Assembly (NCBI GenBank): GCA_905250075.1
Contig: CAJNOP010000003.1
Location: 1,314,395-1,378,394 of the forward strand
Direction of reading: 5' to 3'
DNA length: 64,000 nucleotides
Origin: Rotaria sp. Silwood1
Taxonomy: Eukaryota; Rotifera; Eurotatoria; Philodinida; Philodinidae
Positions 53,880-64,000 of the stretch are shown here, piece by piece (positions within the stretch are counted from its first letter, which is position 1; the number at the start of each line of letters is the position of its first letter). The notes under the pieces are model-generated. The model saw only the letters and a program-made list of their open reading frames with translations, did no database searches and was not told where the DNA came from. Position numbers and translations under genes: made by a program.

Positions 53880-56661
53880 CTTATCTAAAAAGTAAGATGA
53901 ATTAGGATTTTTTTTTCACATTAGTTTATTTTTCATCGTCAATTGGTGTGTTAGATCAGAAAGTTGGTCTAGGTTAGCTTTTTTCGATATTGACCAAATG
54001 TAATGCTATCTCGAACTTCACGGTTTCGAATCATATTTTTTCTTCTGTCTAGCGTACACTTTTGTCCAAAATTGCTTCGAAGTATGTTTTTTAGATTACT
54101 AAGAAATGATAGAGCATCTCGAATTACATGACTATATTCAGCAAAGAACGAGCTACATTTAGAGAAAATAGTCTCTACCTTTGAGTTTAAACTTATTAAA
54201 TTTTTACACGAACGTCTGAAAATTTGAAACTAATTTCAAATCTAAATAACTGAACACAAAAAATTAATAAAGACCTCCCATAAACAGCATTGAATAGAGA
54301 ATAAAAATGTCGATTAATAAGTCTTTCACCATTCAAAGTTCGCTATGTCAATATTCATTTTTATATTTGTCTAAATAGCAGAAAAACTATGCAGTTCGTC
54401 TAGTATATAATGAGATAAAAGTTATAACGTTCATTCCGTAATCAAAATGTAATAGTCATTCTAAACAAACTGATAACTATTTAATACTGCTATAGATCTC
54501 TTGATAAAAGCATGGTCAATATGAAAATCTACTATAAATACTTAATTCTTTAACAAAAAAAAAAAAAAAAAAAAAAAAATATGAAGGCACATTTTATAGA
54601 ACAACAAATGTGTCTATAAAAGACTGTTTCGTAAAGAGAATCTTCTAGTGAATGTATTATTTGTTATAAAGATCTTTATTTTAGTTTCTATCGAGTGACA
54701 GACAATATTCAATGAGTGTTTAACAACGTCGATTTATATATTTCAAATCAATGTATATTTTTAATATTCGTTGTATATTCATAGAATAGGGTAACAGCTT
54801 AGAAATTCACTCCTAAGTCTAATGATAATAATAGTTAAGAGACGAAAACTGAAAGTTTTCTTTTGTTTTATGAATAAAATAAAATGAACAATATTTTTCT
54901 AGTTCGAGTAGGATTATTGTTGATGGTAATTAATAAGAAACAATTCGAAATATAAAAATTATACAAGTGATAGAAGATTAATTTATTGCTAAAATATCAA
55001 TATATATATAAAAAAAACATTACCTGATTATATTTAAGATACATAATTTTTATATCTTAGTTTAAAAAAAACTACATACCGATATTGTGTCATGATATTT
55101 AATGTCATCTCAAAGTGCAGTACTTTCGTGATTGCTCATTAATCTATGCGAAAAAGAAAAGAAAACGTCTTTCTCTCCTACAAGCTAAACGAATTTGACG
55201 AAAAAAATTCTAGTCCACCAATACACAGACATTGAACGGATGACCGTCTGATGTAATATAGAAAATCGCTATTTTTTTGTTTTTGTCTTGTTCTTGTTGA
55301 CGACGGGATGAGTGATATTTCAATATCGGACGTACGGAAAAGAAAGAAAATAAATGTATGTTGAAGTTACGAAAAATAAGCGTTTGCTCAGTTCTTTTGA
55401 TTTTATATAATTCGATGCAATTGAATATAATAATTCAAAATTGAAAAACGAAAAAGACAAAGGTTTTATGTATTAATTTAAAAGGATCTTTAGAAAATAC
55501 TTAGAAAAATATGATTTCTATGGAACATTTGATATTATTATAAACTTTTTATAATCAATTCTGTTTATATGTTTATTGATAATAAATTAGAAAAACCTAA
55601 ATTTATCTAGTTTTAGTATAATGTTAAATATGATTGGATTTTGAATAATGGTTTAAGTATTTTTATTATATTTCTTCTAAATAATAAAAAAATACTGTGC
55701 GAAATCTAATGATCATCTTATATAAAAGAGTATGTTGATTATTTTTTATTTTTTTAAATTCCGTATCTAGCAATTATTAATTTAACAGTTTTTGCTATTC
55801 ATTAAAGTAATTTTTCAAGTTGTTCATGAAGATTTTGAACAAAAAAACTTCATTTTTATTACTATTTCAGTATCAGGCCTTTTTAATATCTTATTTTAAG
55901 CATTGTAAATATGAAACATTGACGTATGCCTTACTAAGTAGATAAAGAATAATCACCATTACACTAAAATTTCTCAATTCGTATTCACTTATATTACTTT
56001 TTTCTCGAAAATTGTTTACAATAAAACCGAAAGAATCTTTTTGTGCTACATTATTAGATGCTAGCGAGATTTAAACAATTTCTTGTAATCAATCGGGAAT
56101 ACGTAAGTAATTGGTCAAATTCCTTGAATTTTTCCAAGCAATATTAAGGACTCAATGTTAATATTAAATATTTATTTAACTGACATGTATATTTTTTAAG
56201 ATTGTGATAAATCGGTTCATTTGGAGTAAAGAATTTCTTTTTTCATTGATATATATATTTTTTTAATTGTATATTAATGTTTCGATTTTTAATTGCAGTA
56301 ATTCTAGAGAAAATTTGTAGGAGAAAAAGAAAAAAGATTTGGAATTGTAGATGCAGATTTTTCTCTTTTAATTGGCTGGAATATTGTGGAAAATTTTTCC
56401 ACTATTTACTGGAGATAGAAATTTATTATCTTCTCCTAATAATCCATCCGTAATTAACAATTTTTGAATGACAAAACAAAAACATATTCGAGACGAGAAC
56501 TTCAATAGTGATCACGTATTATCAACATAAGTTAGTCAAATTATTATAGACTTTGTTACGTGAAAAAAATCAGAAAAAAACTAAAAGAAATCGAAATTGA
56601 TTCTTTTCTCTGTGATAACTACCATGCGCTAGATTTATCAGTTCAGTACGTTTCTTATAAG
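53880..56661. other. 2.8-kb non-coding region ending at MITE copy 2
   Basis: AT-rich with no supported gene. A poly-A tract of about 26 A's lies at 54,555-54,580, possibly a retrotransposed tail or simple repeat. The 8 bases before the element (56,654-56,661) are CTTATAAG. Confidence 0.5.
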
Positions 56662-57077
56662 TAGAGCCCTGCAGGGTGCCCATAACCTGTCCTGCCCTGC
56701 CCTGCCCTGCCCTGGCAGGGCAGGGCAGGGTCAGGTTACGAAATTTTTACAGGGCAGCACTGTCATAACCTGTTAACCTGCTATTAATTTATCGAATCAA
56801 ACATTATAGACACCTTTTGAAAAATTTTATACGAAGAAGAATATCGAAGCATAAAACAACATAAAGTAGGAGAATTGATATACGAAGTCGATGAAAAGTT
56901 ATGAATTTTTTTGTAATATCAAATATAGCAGGGCAGGGCAGGGCAGGTTACAGGTTATGAAAAAAAGTCTCAGGGCAGGGTACGCGAAAAAATTCACAGG
57001 GCAGGACAGGATTATGTTGCAGAATTTTTACAGGGCAAGTTACAGGTTAGGAAAATACTGCACGCTGCAGCCCTCTA
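56662..57077 (+). mobile_element. hAT-like MITE, copy 2 (GGGCA-repeat family)
   Basis: A 416-bp element in the same orientation as the one at 18,945-19,386. Over the shared ~340 bp to the right of the GGGCA cluster only about three substitutions are visible, so both copies are young or have been homogenised. Termini are TAGAGCCCTGCAGGGTG and, at the right, CTGCAGCCCTCTA. Confidence 0.85.
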
Positions 57078-57085
57078 TTTGAATC
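57078..57085 (+). repeat. Right 8-bp flanking direct repeat TTTGAATC
   Basis: Identical to 18,937-18,944 on the far side of copy 1. Together they bracket the 38-kb interval. Confidence 0.8.
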
Positions 57086-59409
57086 ATCCGCACATTTTAA
57101 TAGTCCGTTCAATGACGGTTTGAGTAATGTCGACAGCTTTCTTGTATCAATGATTAGGTTCTATTTAGTGTTTTAACTATGTTGAATACTGAATGGCAAT
57201 CATTGATATAAAACAATAAACTGAATCAATTTGAGGATATCTAATATCCAATAAACAGGAATTAGAAGAGATGTGCTTAAAGTGAGAAATGATTTGAAAT
57301 GTAACGATATACTATAGAAACGTCACTTTTCTCGTAATAAAACTGCCCTAGTTGAGAATGAAGAAACTCGAATTATTTATAGTCAGTCTCAGCTGGTTTT
57401 TGTTCAATAGAGTATGATGGAGATGTCTTGAATCTTCTTGATATTACCTATCTTAATAATTAAAGAACCCATTTGATTAATATTGTCTTGTTGATCCTAA
57501 AATTTTCTTTCTCATATTTTGGGTTAGTTGTGGATCATTGTTACTTGTCAATGTCAAATTCATATGGCATAATCGATTTTCAATCTGTTTTATTTTCATT
57601 ATTTGAAACTTATTGCAAACAGAACATCTCTTTCTCCGTCTAAATGGTAATTGATGTTATCCAATGAAGTGAATAAAGCTAATGAGATATGTAGATTTAT
57701 GTCCATTTACAAGGTGTATCAGTAAGATCTGAATGTTTTTCACTATTATCTGCGACGAGAAAACTCACATGTCAATCTACACTCTTAAGTAACCAGTTAT
57801 TGAATGATAAGTGAACATTTTTAGGTTTATTTCATTATTTCTTATCTTTGATATAGTATGAAAAGACAGTTACTCTCCGATTAAGAATGTATATCTGGAA
57901 ATTATTCTGATAGGATAAAAAATACATTTTTACAATGATTTCAAGGTCTCGCATTCTGAATGTTTTATTTAACATTGAATATGTAATACATTGTCGATTT
58001 CATAATCAAATAAGTAGTGGACGATTAAATTTTTGTTGAAACTATCAAAGAAAATCAAGTCACAATCCTATTAGCATATTGTTGTCGACTATAATTGACT
58101 AGTTCTTTCTTATTATCTTTATCATATAATAGCGCGAGTGGAATTTCGTTTTTGCATAGTTGTGAGCATATAACTGATTCATCAAGCTCATTTAAGTCGA
58201 TCAACATCAGTAGTGTGATAATGTTGATTTATGTAAGAACAAATTTTGACTGTCAAATATCATTTTTAAGAACGTCAGAAAAATATGTAGTAATTTCAAT
58301 GAAAATATCGTTTCATTTTTTTTATCTTTATTAGCTCATACTTCATATTTTAGTTTATTAAAACAAAGTTTAGAGATCGATTGTCTCTAATCAATGTTTT
58401 CGATTTAAAGAAGTTATTGGACAAAAGAACCCAAAATTATCATGAACACTTTATCGTTCCTAATATCTCGTATAGATTCATCAGAACTAAAAAATTGTTC
58501 GAATTAAACTGATAATGTTTTATAACTGAGTGAACTTGGGGTATTTTCCTTCAAGTCATCGATGTCGAAAGCCAATCAAATTACAATGAAGTATTTGACT
58601 ATTCGAGAAGGTTCAAATCATTGCCTGATGTTTATAACAATGGGATTAGGATGCGTACTTTCAGAAGATTTGAATAATTTACTAAATGCTTGTATGACAT
58701 TGTTTTCTTGTATTATTTCCTTTTACTATGTGAAAAAACCAGTTTGATGTTTACGAAAGACAATAATAAACACACTATTGTTTGTTTTCTACTGTTTGAG
58801 CTCTCAATTTTTAATCGTCCTGGGTTTATAATTTGCCAGTTGGTGTTTTCAAGTTACTGAGCCAATAAATAGTAACACTTATGATATAGAAGTTAGCTCT
58901 CTATATTAAGTATGAGTTTTTGATAAATATTCATTAAAAAGTAGATAAAAAAAAAAACTTTTTTGTTTAATATAAAACCCATAAAATGAAAGTTTTTCAA
59001 TAAAATACTACACAATTAGGTGAAATTTTCTATTTATACAATTTTTTTCTTCGTTTCAACGGAATTTAATCAATTATAATTCTTTGAAAACAATTCAATA
59101 AAAGGAAATAATCAATGTATACTAATTTAAACTATGGAACCAATGGTATTACGATCTATTGATTATAGTTGCATGTGTCGAAGAATTGTTTCAATATAAT
59201 TGATTCAAAAAACTTAAATGTTCTATATATATATGATAACTATGTACTAAATAAAACTTTCCTTCGATACTGCATGAGAAATAATGCATATGACGTCAGT
59301 TAGAAGGCAAGGAGTGTTATCAAACGTACGAAAAGTATGAAATAGAACGGAAGTACATCACAAAAAAAGATTTATATTTAGACGAATCAATATTAAATGC
59401 TATATTTGT
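57086..59409. other. 2.3-kb non-coding region
   Basis: No supported gene. Frames at 58,095 and 58,562 have no recognisable features. Confidence 0.45.
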
Positions 59410-59725
59410 GGCGCTGACTCAGACTTTGTAATGGCCCGAATACGAAAATGATTGTAATCGATAGAGAAAAAAAAATTCTATCGAACTGCACTTTTGGTTT
59501 TTTTTCAAAAAAATGTCTATACCTCAAAATAATCGATACAATAGGACCAATTAAAACACAGATCGTCTACAGTGAGTTTTCTTGCAAATCCGACTGAGAC
59601 CGAGAATAATATTGACACTAATCGATAGAGGAAATTATTTTCTATCAGACTACACTTCAAAGTTTTGTTTGAAAAACTGTCTATATGTCAAAATAATCGA
59701 CACCAACTGACCAATCAAAACACAT
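59410..59725 (+). repeat. Diverged 164-bp tandem duplication upstream of the luciferase-domain gene
   Basis: Landmarks repeat at exactly 164 bp: ATCGATAGAG at 59,457 and 59,621, and ACCAAT(T/C)AAAACACA at 59,546 and 59,710. The matching AAAATAATCGA.AC motif also recurs. Each unit holds a CCAAT-like box, so this is probably a duplicated promoter segment. The second CCAAT-like box lies about 135 bp before the ATG at 59,849. Confidence 0.65.
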
Positions 59726-59848
59726 TTACGCATTTCATTTGATAATGAATCAATGATTCATTGCTATTTGCCTGTAGACTATCATCGTATCATATAAATG
59801 TAACGGGCACACGAAGCAACGCACATACGCTGTTTATAGAGGGAAAAA

Positions 59849-60565
59849 ATGATTTTACTCGTTGCATTCGCTTTACTCGCAATATTATTCGTTCTATTTA
59901 GACGAAGTTACAATCAATATGCATCCGGTTTAAGAGAAAAACCAAACTATTTCTTATGGCTTTTAACATGTTTTGTCAATTTCAAAGGTTGGTCACAAGA
60001 GTCATATTGTCTTCGTACAGATAATTTCAAATCAACAGATGATTCAGGATATTTAAATGACAGAGATATTCCATTTCGTAAGCAATCACGACCAAATATG
60101 TTACGTGGTCTACCTCATCGTCAATTAACTCAACAAGCACCTGATGATATTATGTATGAAATGCATAAACATATGGAATCAATATCAATACCAAGATATA
60201 GTGGACAAACAATTAATAATCAATTATTATTGCGTGGTAAATCAACTGTTGAATATACTGGTGCTGATGCTTTATTTATACCAAATCCAGATAAAAATAC
60301 AATTGGAAATGGTGAATTTGCACATTTACATTCAAATGATGGCTCATTTCATATGTTATTACATCCATCCGATGCTAAATTATTAATTAATAAACAATGG
60401 GCTGAAAAATTTCCGTTGGTTGGGAGGACTTTATTCAATAAAATAATTGTTCCAGATACGTATTTATTAATTTATGCTCCACAAAATGAAAATGAATTAA
60501 ACATTTGGAAGACAATTTTGAATGCTTGTATCAATTATAATCAAGATAAAAAAAATAAACACTGA
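59849..60565 (+). CDS. Membrane-anchored luciferase-domain protein (fungal type)
   Basis: A single-exon gene of 238 residues. Residues 1-20 (ILLVAFALLAILFVLF) form an N-terminal membrane anchor followed by a basic RRSY. Residues about 80-100 read RPNMLRGLPHRQLTQQ. The C-terminal half has the conserved core GEFAHLHSNDGSFHMLLHPS, then DAKLLINKQWAEKFPL and TYLLIYAPQNENEL. This matches my recollection of the 'luciferase' domain (PF17648), a His-rich family common in fungal and some bacterial proteins, without demonstrated light-emitting activity in most members. It has no intron and is animal-atypical, so horizontal acquisition is plausible. Function unknown. The stop lies only 13 bp from the end of the convergent gene. 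Confidence 0.75.
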   Translation: MILLVAFALLAILFVLFRRSYNQYASGLREKPNYFLWLLTCFVNFKGWSQESYCLRTDNFKSTDDSGYLNDRDIPFRKQSRPNMLRGLPHRQLTQQAPDDIMYEMHKHMESISIPRYSGQTINNQLLLRGKSTVEYTGADALFIPNPDKNTIGNGEFAHLHSNDGSFHMLLHPSDAKLLINKQWAEKFPLVGRTLFNKIIVPDTYLLIYAPQNENELNIWKTILNACINYNQDKKNKH

Positions 60566-60578
60566 ACAATGGTATTTT

Positions 60579-61567
60579 TTATTGTAATAATTGATTTACT
60601 TTCATAAAACTAATCAAAGCTTGAACATATTTTTCAACATAGATCTTTGGATCGAATTCATTTCGTACAACATATGAAAGTTCAGTTTGAATAACATTAA
60701 TTTTTGATGAATAATGATTTGTTATAAAACCACCTTTATAAAATATATTTTTGTTCGGTTTTGGATTATTTAACGAAGGATATGATATACCGAGACCATT
60801 TGATTCAAAAAAGGTTCCAAGCGATTTCGAACCTCGTATACATTCATTTCGATTATTTGGACATGATAATTCAATAAGAGATTCAATTGAAGTAGTTGAT
60901 AAATCATCATTATTTAGTTGAACAGCAGATAGACGAGTTCCTATCATTGTATAGCTACAAGAAAAAAAAGAAATTTTTTTTTGTCTTTCGAAAAACCAAA
61001 ATAATTTTCTAAATCTTACTTCCCTTGTCCATGCTGATGAATATCAAGTAATAAGCCTTTACCATGAAATTTTTCTTGAATTATTTCTACTGCTTTTTCT
61101 AAATAATTATGATATGCATTATATGATTCAATTGTTTGTGGATGATTAAATGTAGCTTCATTTATTGCACGATTAAAATCAATTTTTTTTCGATTCCATT
61201 TAGCAATAATAACAAATGGTAGAAGATTATATTTTCTAATAAATTCATCAGTTATTTGTTCAGTAAATTGATCAAAACTAGCAAAATCTTGTTGGACTGT
61301 AACTGAACAACGATTTCCATTTAAACATGTATCATTAAAATAGAATGTACATAAATTTGAACTATTTTGTTGACAACCACCAATTGTACGATCGGGTATA
61401 TCATTTGGTATATCACTACCAGCATGAGGTGACGAAAGAATAATATTTGTATTTGATAAATTGTGATAAATAGCTTTAAATGAATCTCGATATCCAGAAA
61501 AATAAAATTTAGAAGATATTTCATCTGATAAAATCAAACCAATGAAGAAAAACAGAAGGATAAACAT
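60579..61567 (-). CDS. Secreted N-formylglutamate amidohydrolase-like protein
   Basis: Two exons (61,567-61,020 and 60,954-60,579) with a 65-nt intron give 307 residues. It starts with a signal peptide (FILLFFFIGLILSDEIS). The family pattern follows: ILSSPHAGSDIPNDIPDR with the metal-binding His, then a WNRKKIDFNRAINEA segment, YNAYHNYLEKA, and LLLDIHQHGQG with the His-x-His pair. After the splice (AA|C) come GSKSLGTFFESNGLGISYPS, GGFITNHY and INVIQTELSYVVRN (Gln/Glu of the active site). This fits the N-formylglutamate amidohydrolase/zinc-dependent amidase fold (PF05013), mostly bacterial. The secretion signal argues against a histidine-degradation role; hydrolysis of an extracellular N-acylated substrate is an inference. 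It is convergent with the luciferase-domain gene. Confidence 0.8.
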
Positions 61568-63036
61568 CGTTTGTCTATTCAGCTACAAATAATTATGACC
61601 TTTTTGTCGTTCTTTATTATAAATACATTAATCTCGTGTTCTTTGCATCCTCGATGATATATACATATATATATGTATACATAGAGCAATAAAAAAGTTA
61701 TTTTCTTCTGGCCTTGTTAAACGTTGTATATTCAGATCAAGTATCCTGCTATGACACATCATCATCATATCTAGGATTAGGTGTAAATGTCAAATCTTTT
61801 CATTTTGAAAAACGTCTTGTTTTTAACTATTCTTTCAGATCAGTCATACATTTTCTTTAAATGACTCTCAAGAACAATCTTGAACTGCACTTTTATGTAC
61901 ACAGAATATTGATTCAACATACATGAAAAGCCATGCACTTTTAGCACAAACATAGTATGATAGAGAAAATTCATGCTGCCTGTTTCGGTTGTCCTTCAAC
62001 TGTTGTTGACGCAAAAGATGTTGTCTTGAGTAATAATTGTAGGTGGTTCTCATTGAACATAGAAATTCATAGGAGACACTCTGAGCCTAATGTCACTAGA
62101 AATTATTTTAATTAGCCTTATGTGTTAAAAATTTCTACAAAGTTCTATGCTCGATAAATGCACGATTGATTCATCGACGATTGGCATTAGTTCCGTGTTT
62201 AATCATCTCGTCAATTGTTGCAGAGGTCCAAATAGACATATTTCAATCTTGTATTGGTATAAATCACTAGTGATTGATCATGTTTATATCATTAGAATAG
62301 AGAATAGAAAGCGTAGTCAAAAGTTCGACTGTTACAACAGAAGTCTCAGACAGTCAAAGCTAATCGAAACAAAAGCTCAAACACACACATCACGTCAGTT
62401 TTTAATATAAACTATAGCCTAATCAAGCCTATATCAGTGGTATCTAGTTAGGAAAATTGGCCTGCCAACAGCTGCGTAATGGAAGTTTTCAAAAAAATGT
62501 TGACTTTCAATATCTCGATTTTCACTAGGCAAACACGAGATAATATGTTTTGTTTGGGTGAAAACGAAAAATACTAAGATAATATCAATTGATTCATCTT
62601 GTTGTTGCCTTCTTTTGTTCTGTTTTATCTAAATAAAACAAATAGTTTTGATATTTCCATTGTTCACTTTAGAAAAAAAATTTTATCGCGTCAAGAAAAT
62701 ATGTCTCATAATACCATGTGCCAAAAGGAAGTACATCTCATGCTACCCGTTTATCAATGTCTTTTGAGTAGTCCAATCAGTGCTTTAAATCAAAAGAACA
62801 TAAGACTCGAAACTTTTTTTTACAACACGCATATTTCTGTTCTTCATACCATTTGTTTCATTTAGGATTCCACAAGATGTAGCAATAGAAAAAATATTGC
62901 TTTTTCTGTCATATGTGTAAAATAATGAAAAACTATGCTTATCAGACTAATATTTATTTAACAAGACAATTTTTTCTTCTCACGTTTAACGATGCATAAA
63001 ATTTTAATTTTCAAAACAGACTAGAAGTTCGCAACA
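61568..63036. other. 1.5-kb intergenic region before the ART-TPR pseudogene
   Basis: The first part must contain the promoter of the minus-strand hydrolase gene. From about 62,640 it resembles 7,530-7,940, the upstream region of the intact ART-TPR gene, showing that the duplication included at least 400 bp of 5' flank. Confidence 0.5.
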
Positions 63037-64000
63037 ATAGGATGGATTCTTGATAAGATTATTACGTCCTCAGACGACAATTTAGCAACCATCTCTTTTC
63101 TTTGGCTTGATAGTTCAGTAACAAGACATAAGTTAAACGGCCAGCTCAAGAAAAACTTTGAACAACAATCCATCAACTAAAAACATTTGAAAATCCTGAT
63201 TGATGTGTACAATACATATGAAATGTGCCAAAGGAGAGTCGAATTGTTTTAATTGCTGGTGAAGAGTTGGATGGAAACAATGCCTATTATTCATTCTATT
63301 GAACAACTTGTATACATATATATTTATTGTTATGACCAAAATTCAAATAAACGATGGTCTAGTGAATATCGAAAGATAATGAAATAATATTATTTAAAAA
63401 TCCTACGTGTGATTACATAATTTCTTATGTAAAAGCTATTATTACAAATGTAAAAGAACTTATTGCTCGAATTCAGTTCGATCATGAAAAACAACAGCAA
63501 AATAGAATTTACGAGTCATTACAAATTAGTATTTTTGATCCAAAGATTGTTCATGAAAAACTTACAGCTGATCTTCAAGGTCATCTTGTTGACTCCCAAC
63601 TATTAATTAATTGTTTCGTTCAAATGAAACCGGAGGTGAACAATTAGACAGGATTGATAGCACAGAGTAAAGATATATAGAAAAAGAATCGAACTGAAAT
63701 CAAAATTATTGAAGAGTTCGAACGAAATTATTCACCAGATTGGGCTATTTGGTGGTATATCAGAGACTCATTTCTGTCTCGACTATTAAATAAAGCTCTT
63801 CGAACACAAAATATTGATATTTTATTTTTATTTCAATTTTTTATTGTTGATATTCGACAACAACTCGAAAAACATCGATGTAAAGTACAAACAATCGCCT
63901 ATCGAAGTCAACTAATGTCAAATAATAAACTTAGAAAGTTGAAAAACTCTGTTGGACAATTCATCTCGATTAATTCATTCTTTTCAGCTACTATGTTTGA
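63037..64000 (+). pseudogene. Second ART-TPR copy, decayed, runs off window
   Basis: Collinear with 7,944-8,915. The start codon is ATA instead of ATG (63,037). Multiple frameshifts occur between 63,100 and 63,300. The intron donor is mutated (GTAATG to ATAATG near 63,375) and the acceptor AG is gone (near 63,429). Stop codons follow at 63,645-63,690 (for example AACAATTAG). The aligned 8,344-8,693 stretch shows roughly 47 differences in 350 bp. From 63,779 to the window end (222 bp) only one base differs (C63,873 versus T8,788). The rest of the ART and any TPR region lie beyond the window. Confidence 0.85.

Noticed and set aside
54555..54580. Poly-A tract as evidence of a processed retrocopy
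   Set aside because: No coding sequence or target duplication around it can be recognised; a simple repeat is sufficient.

Overview
The window looks like nuclear DNA of a bdelloid rotifer (Rotaria/Adineta type). It is strongly AT-rich and gene-sparse. Its protein-coding genes are interrupted mostly by short (about 45-100 nt) GT-AG introns. It carries two families I recall as expanded in bdelloids: ADP-ribosyltransferase + TPR proteins and divergent F-box/leucine-rich-like proteins. Several genes look bacterial or fungal in origin, miniature inverted-repeat elements are abundant, and there are TGTGGG-like repeats resembling the bdelloid telomere repeat. The organism assignment is inference. 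All exon structures were built by eye from splice signals and reading-frame phase; no alignment was run.

Layout. Left flank (1-18.9 kb): a small coiled-coil gene (-), a bacterial-type CorA metal transporter with introns (+), an intact ART-TPR gene (+), a long foldback element, and an NPF-repeat protein gene (-). Middle (18.9-57.1 kb): a segment bounded by two direct copies of the same hAT-like miniature element whose outer edges carry the same 8-bp sequence, TTTGAATC. It holds FNTA, an F-box gene half, a pogo-like relic with a nested MITE, PARG, an F-box-like gene, an alpha-2-macroglobulin-type gene without its thioester motif, a GH43 glycosidase pseudogene and the other half of the split F-box gene on the opposite strand. 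Right flank (57.1-64 kb): a luciferase-domain (fungal type) gene (+), tail-to-tail with a secreted N-formylglutamate-amidohydrolase-like gene (-), then a decayed second copy of the ART-TPR gene that runs off the window.

Main observations. (1) The 38-kb segment has the signature of a composite (macro) hAT transposition or of an equivalent recombination event. (2) Inside it, one F-box gene is split in an intron: its 5' half is on the minus strand near 51-54 kb and its 3' half on the plus strand at 27.6-29.0 kb. A single ~23-kb inversion would rejoin them in phase. (3) The ART-TPR pseudogene switches abruptly from about 13% divergence to near identity with the intact copy 55 kb away, as expected of gene conversion. 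(4) Four other genes (CorA, GH43, luciferase-domain, formylglutamate hydrolase) are candidate horizontal acquisitions in different states: intron-bearing, intronless or dead.

ADP-ribosyl writing (ART-TPR) and erasing (PARG) activities both occur here, but far apart and on opposite sides of the composite boundary, so no operon-like link is implied. One 10-N assembly gap at 49,995-50,004 is flanked by a duplicated contig end, and FNTA has two compensating homopolymer frameshifts. Small indels in this sequence should therefore be treated cautiously.
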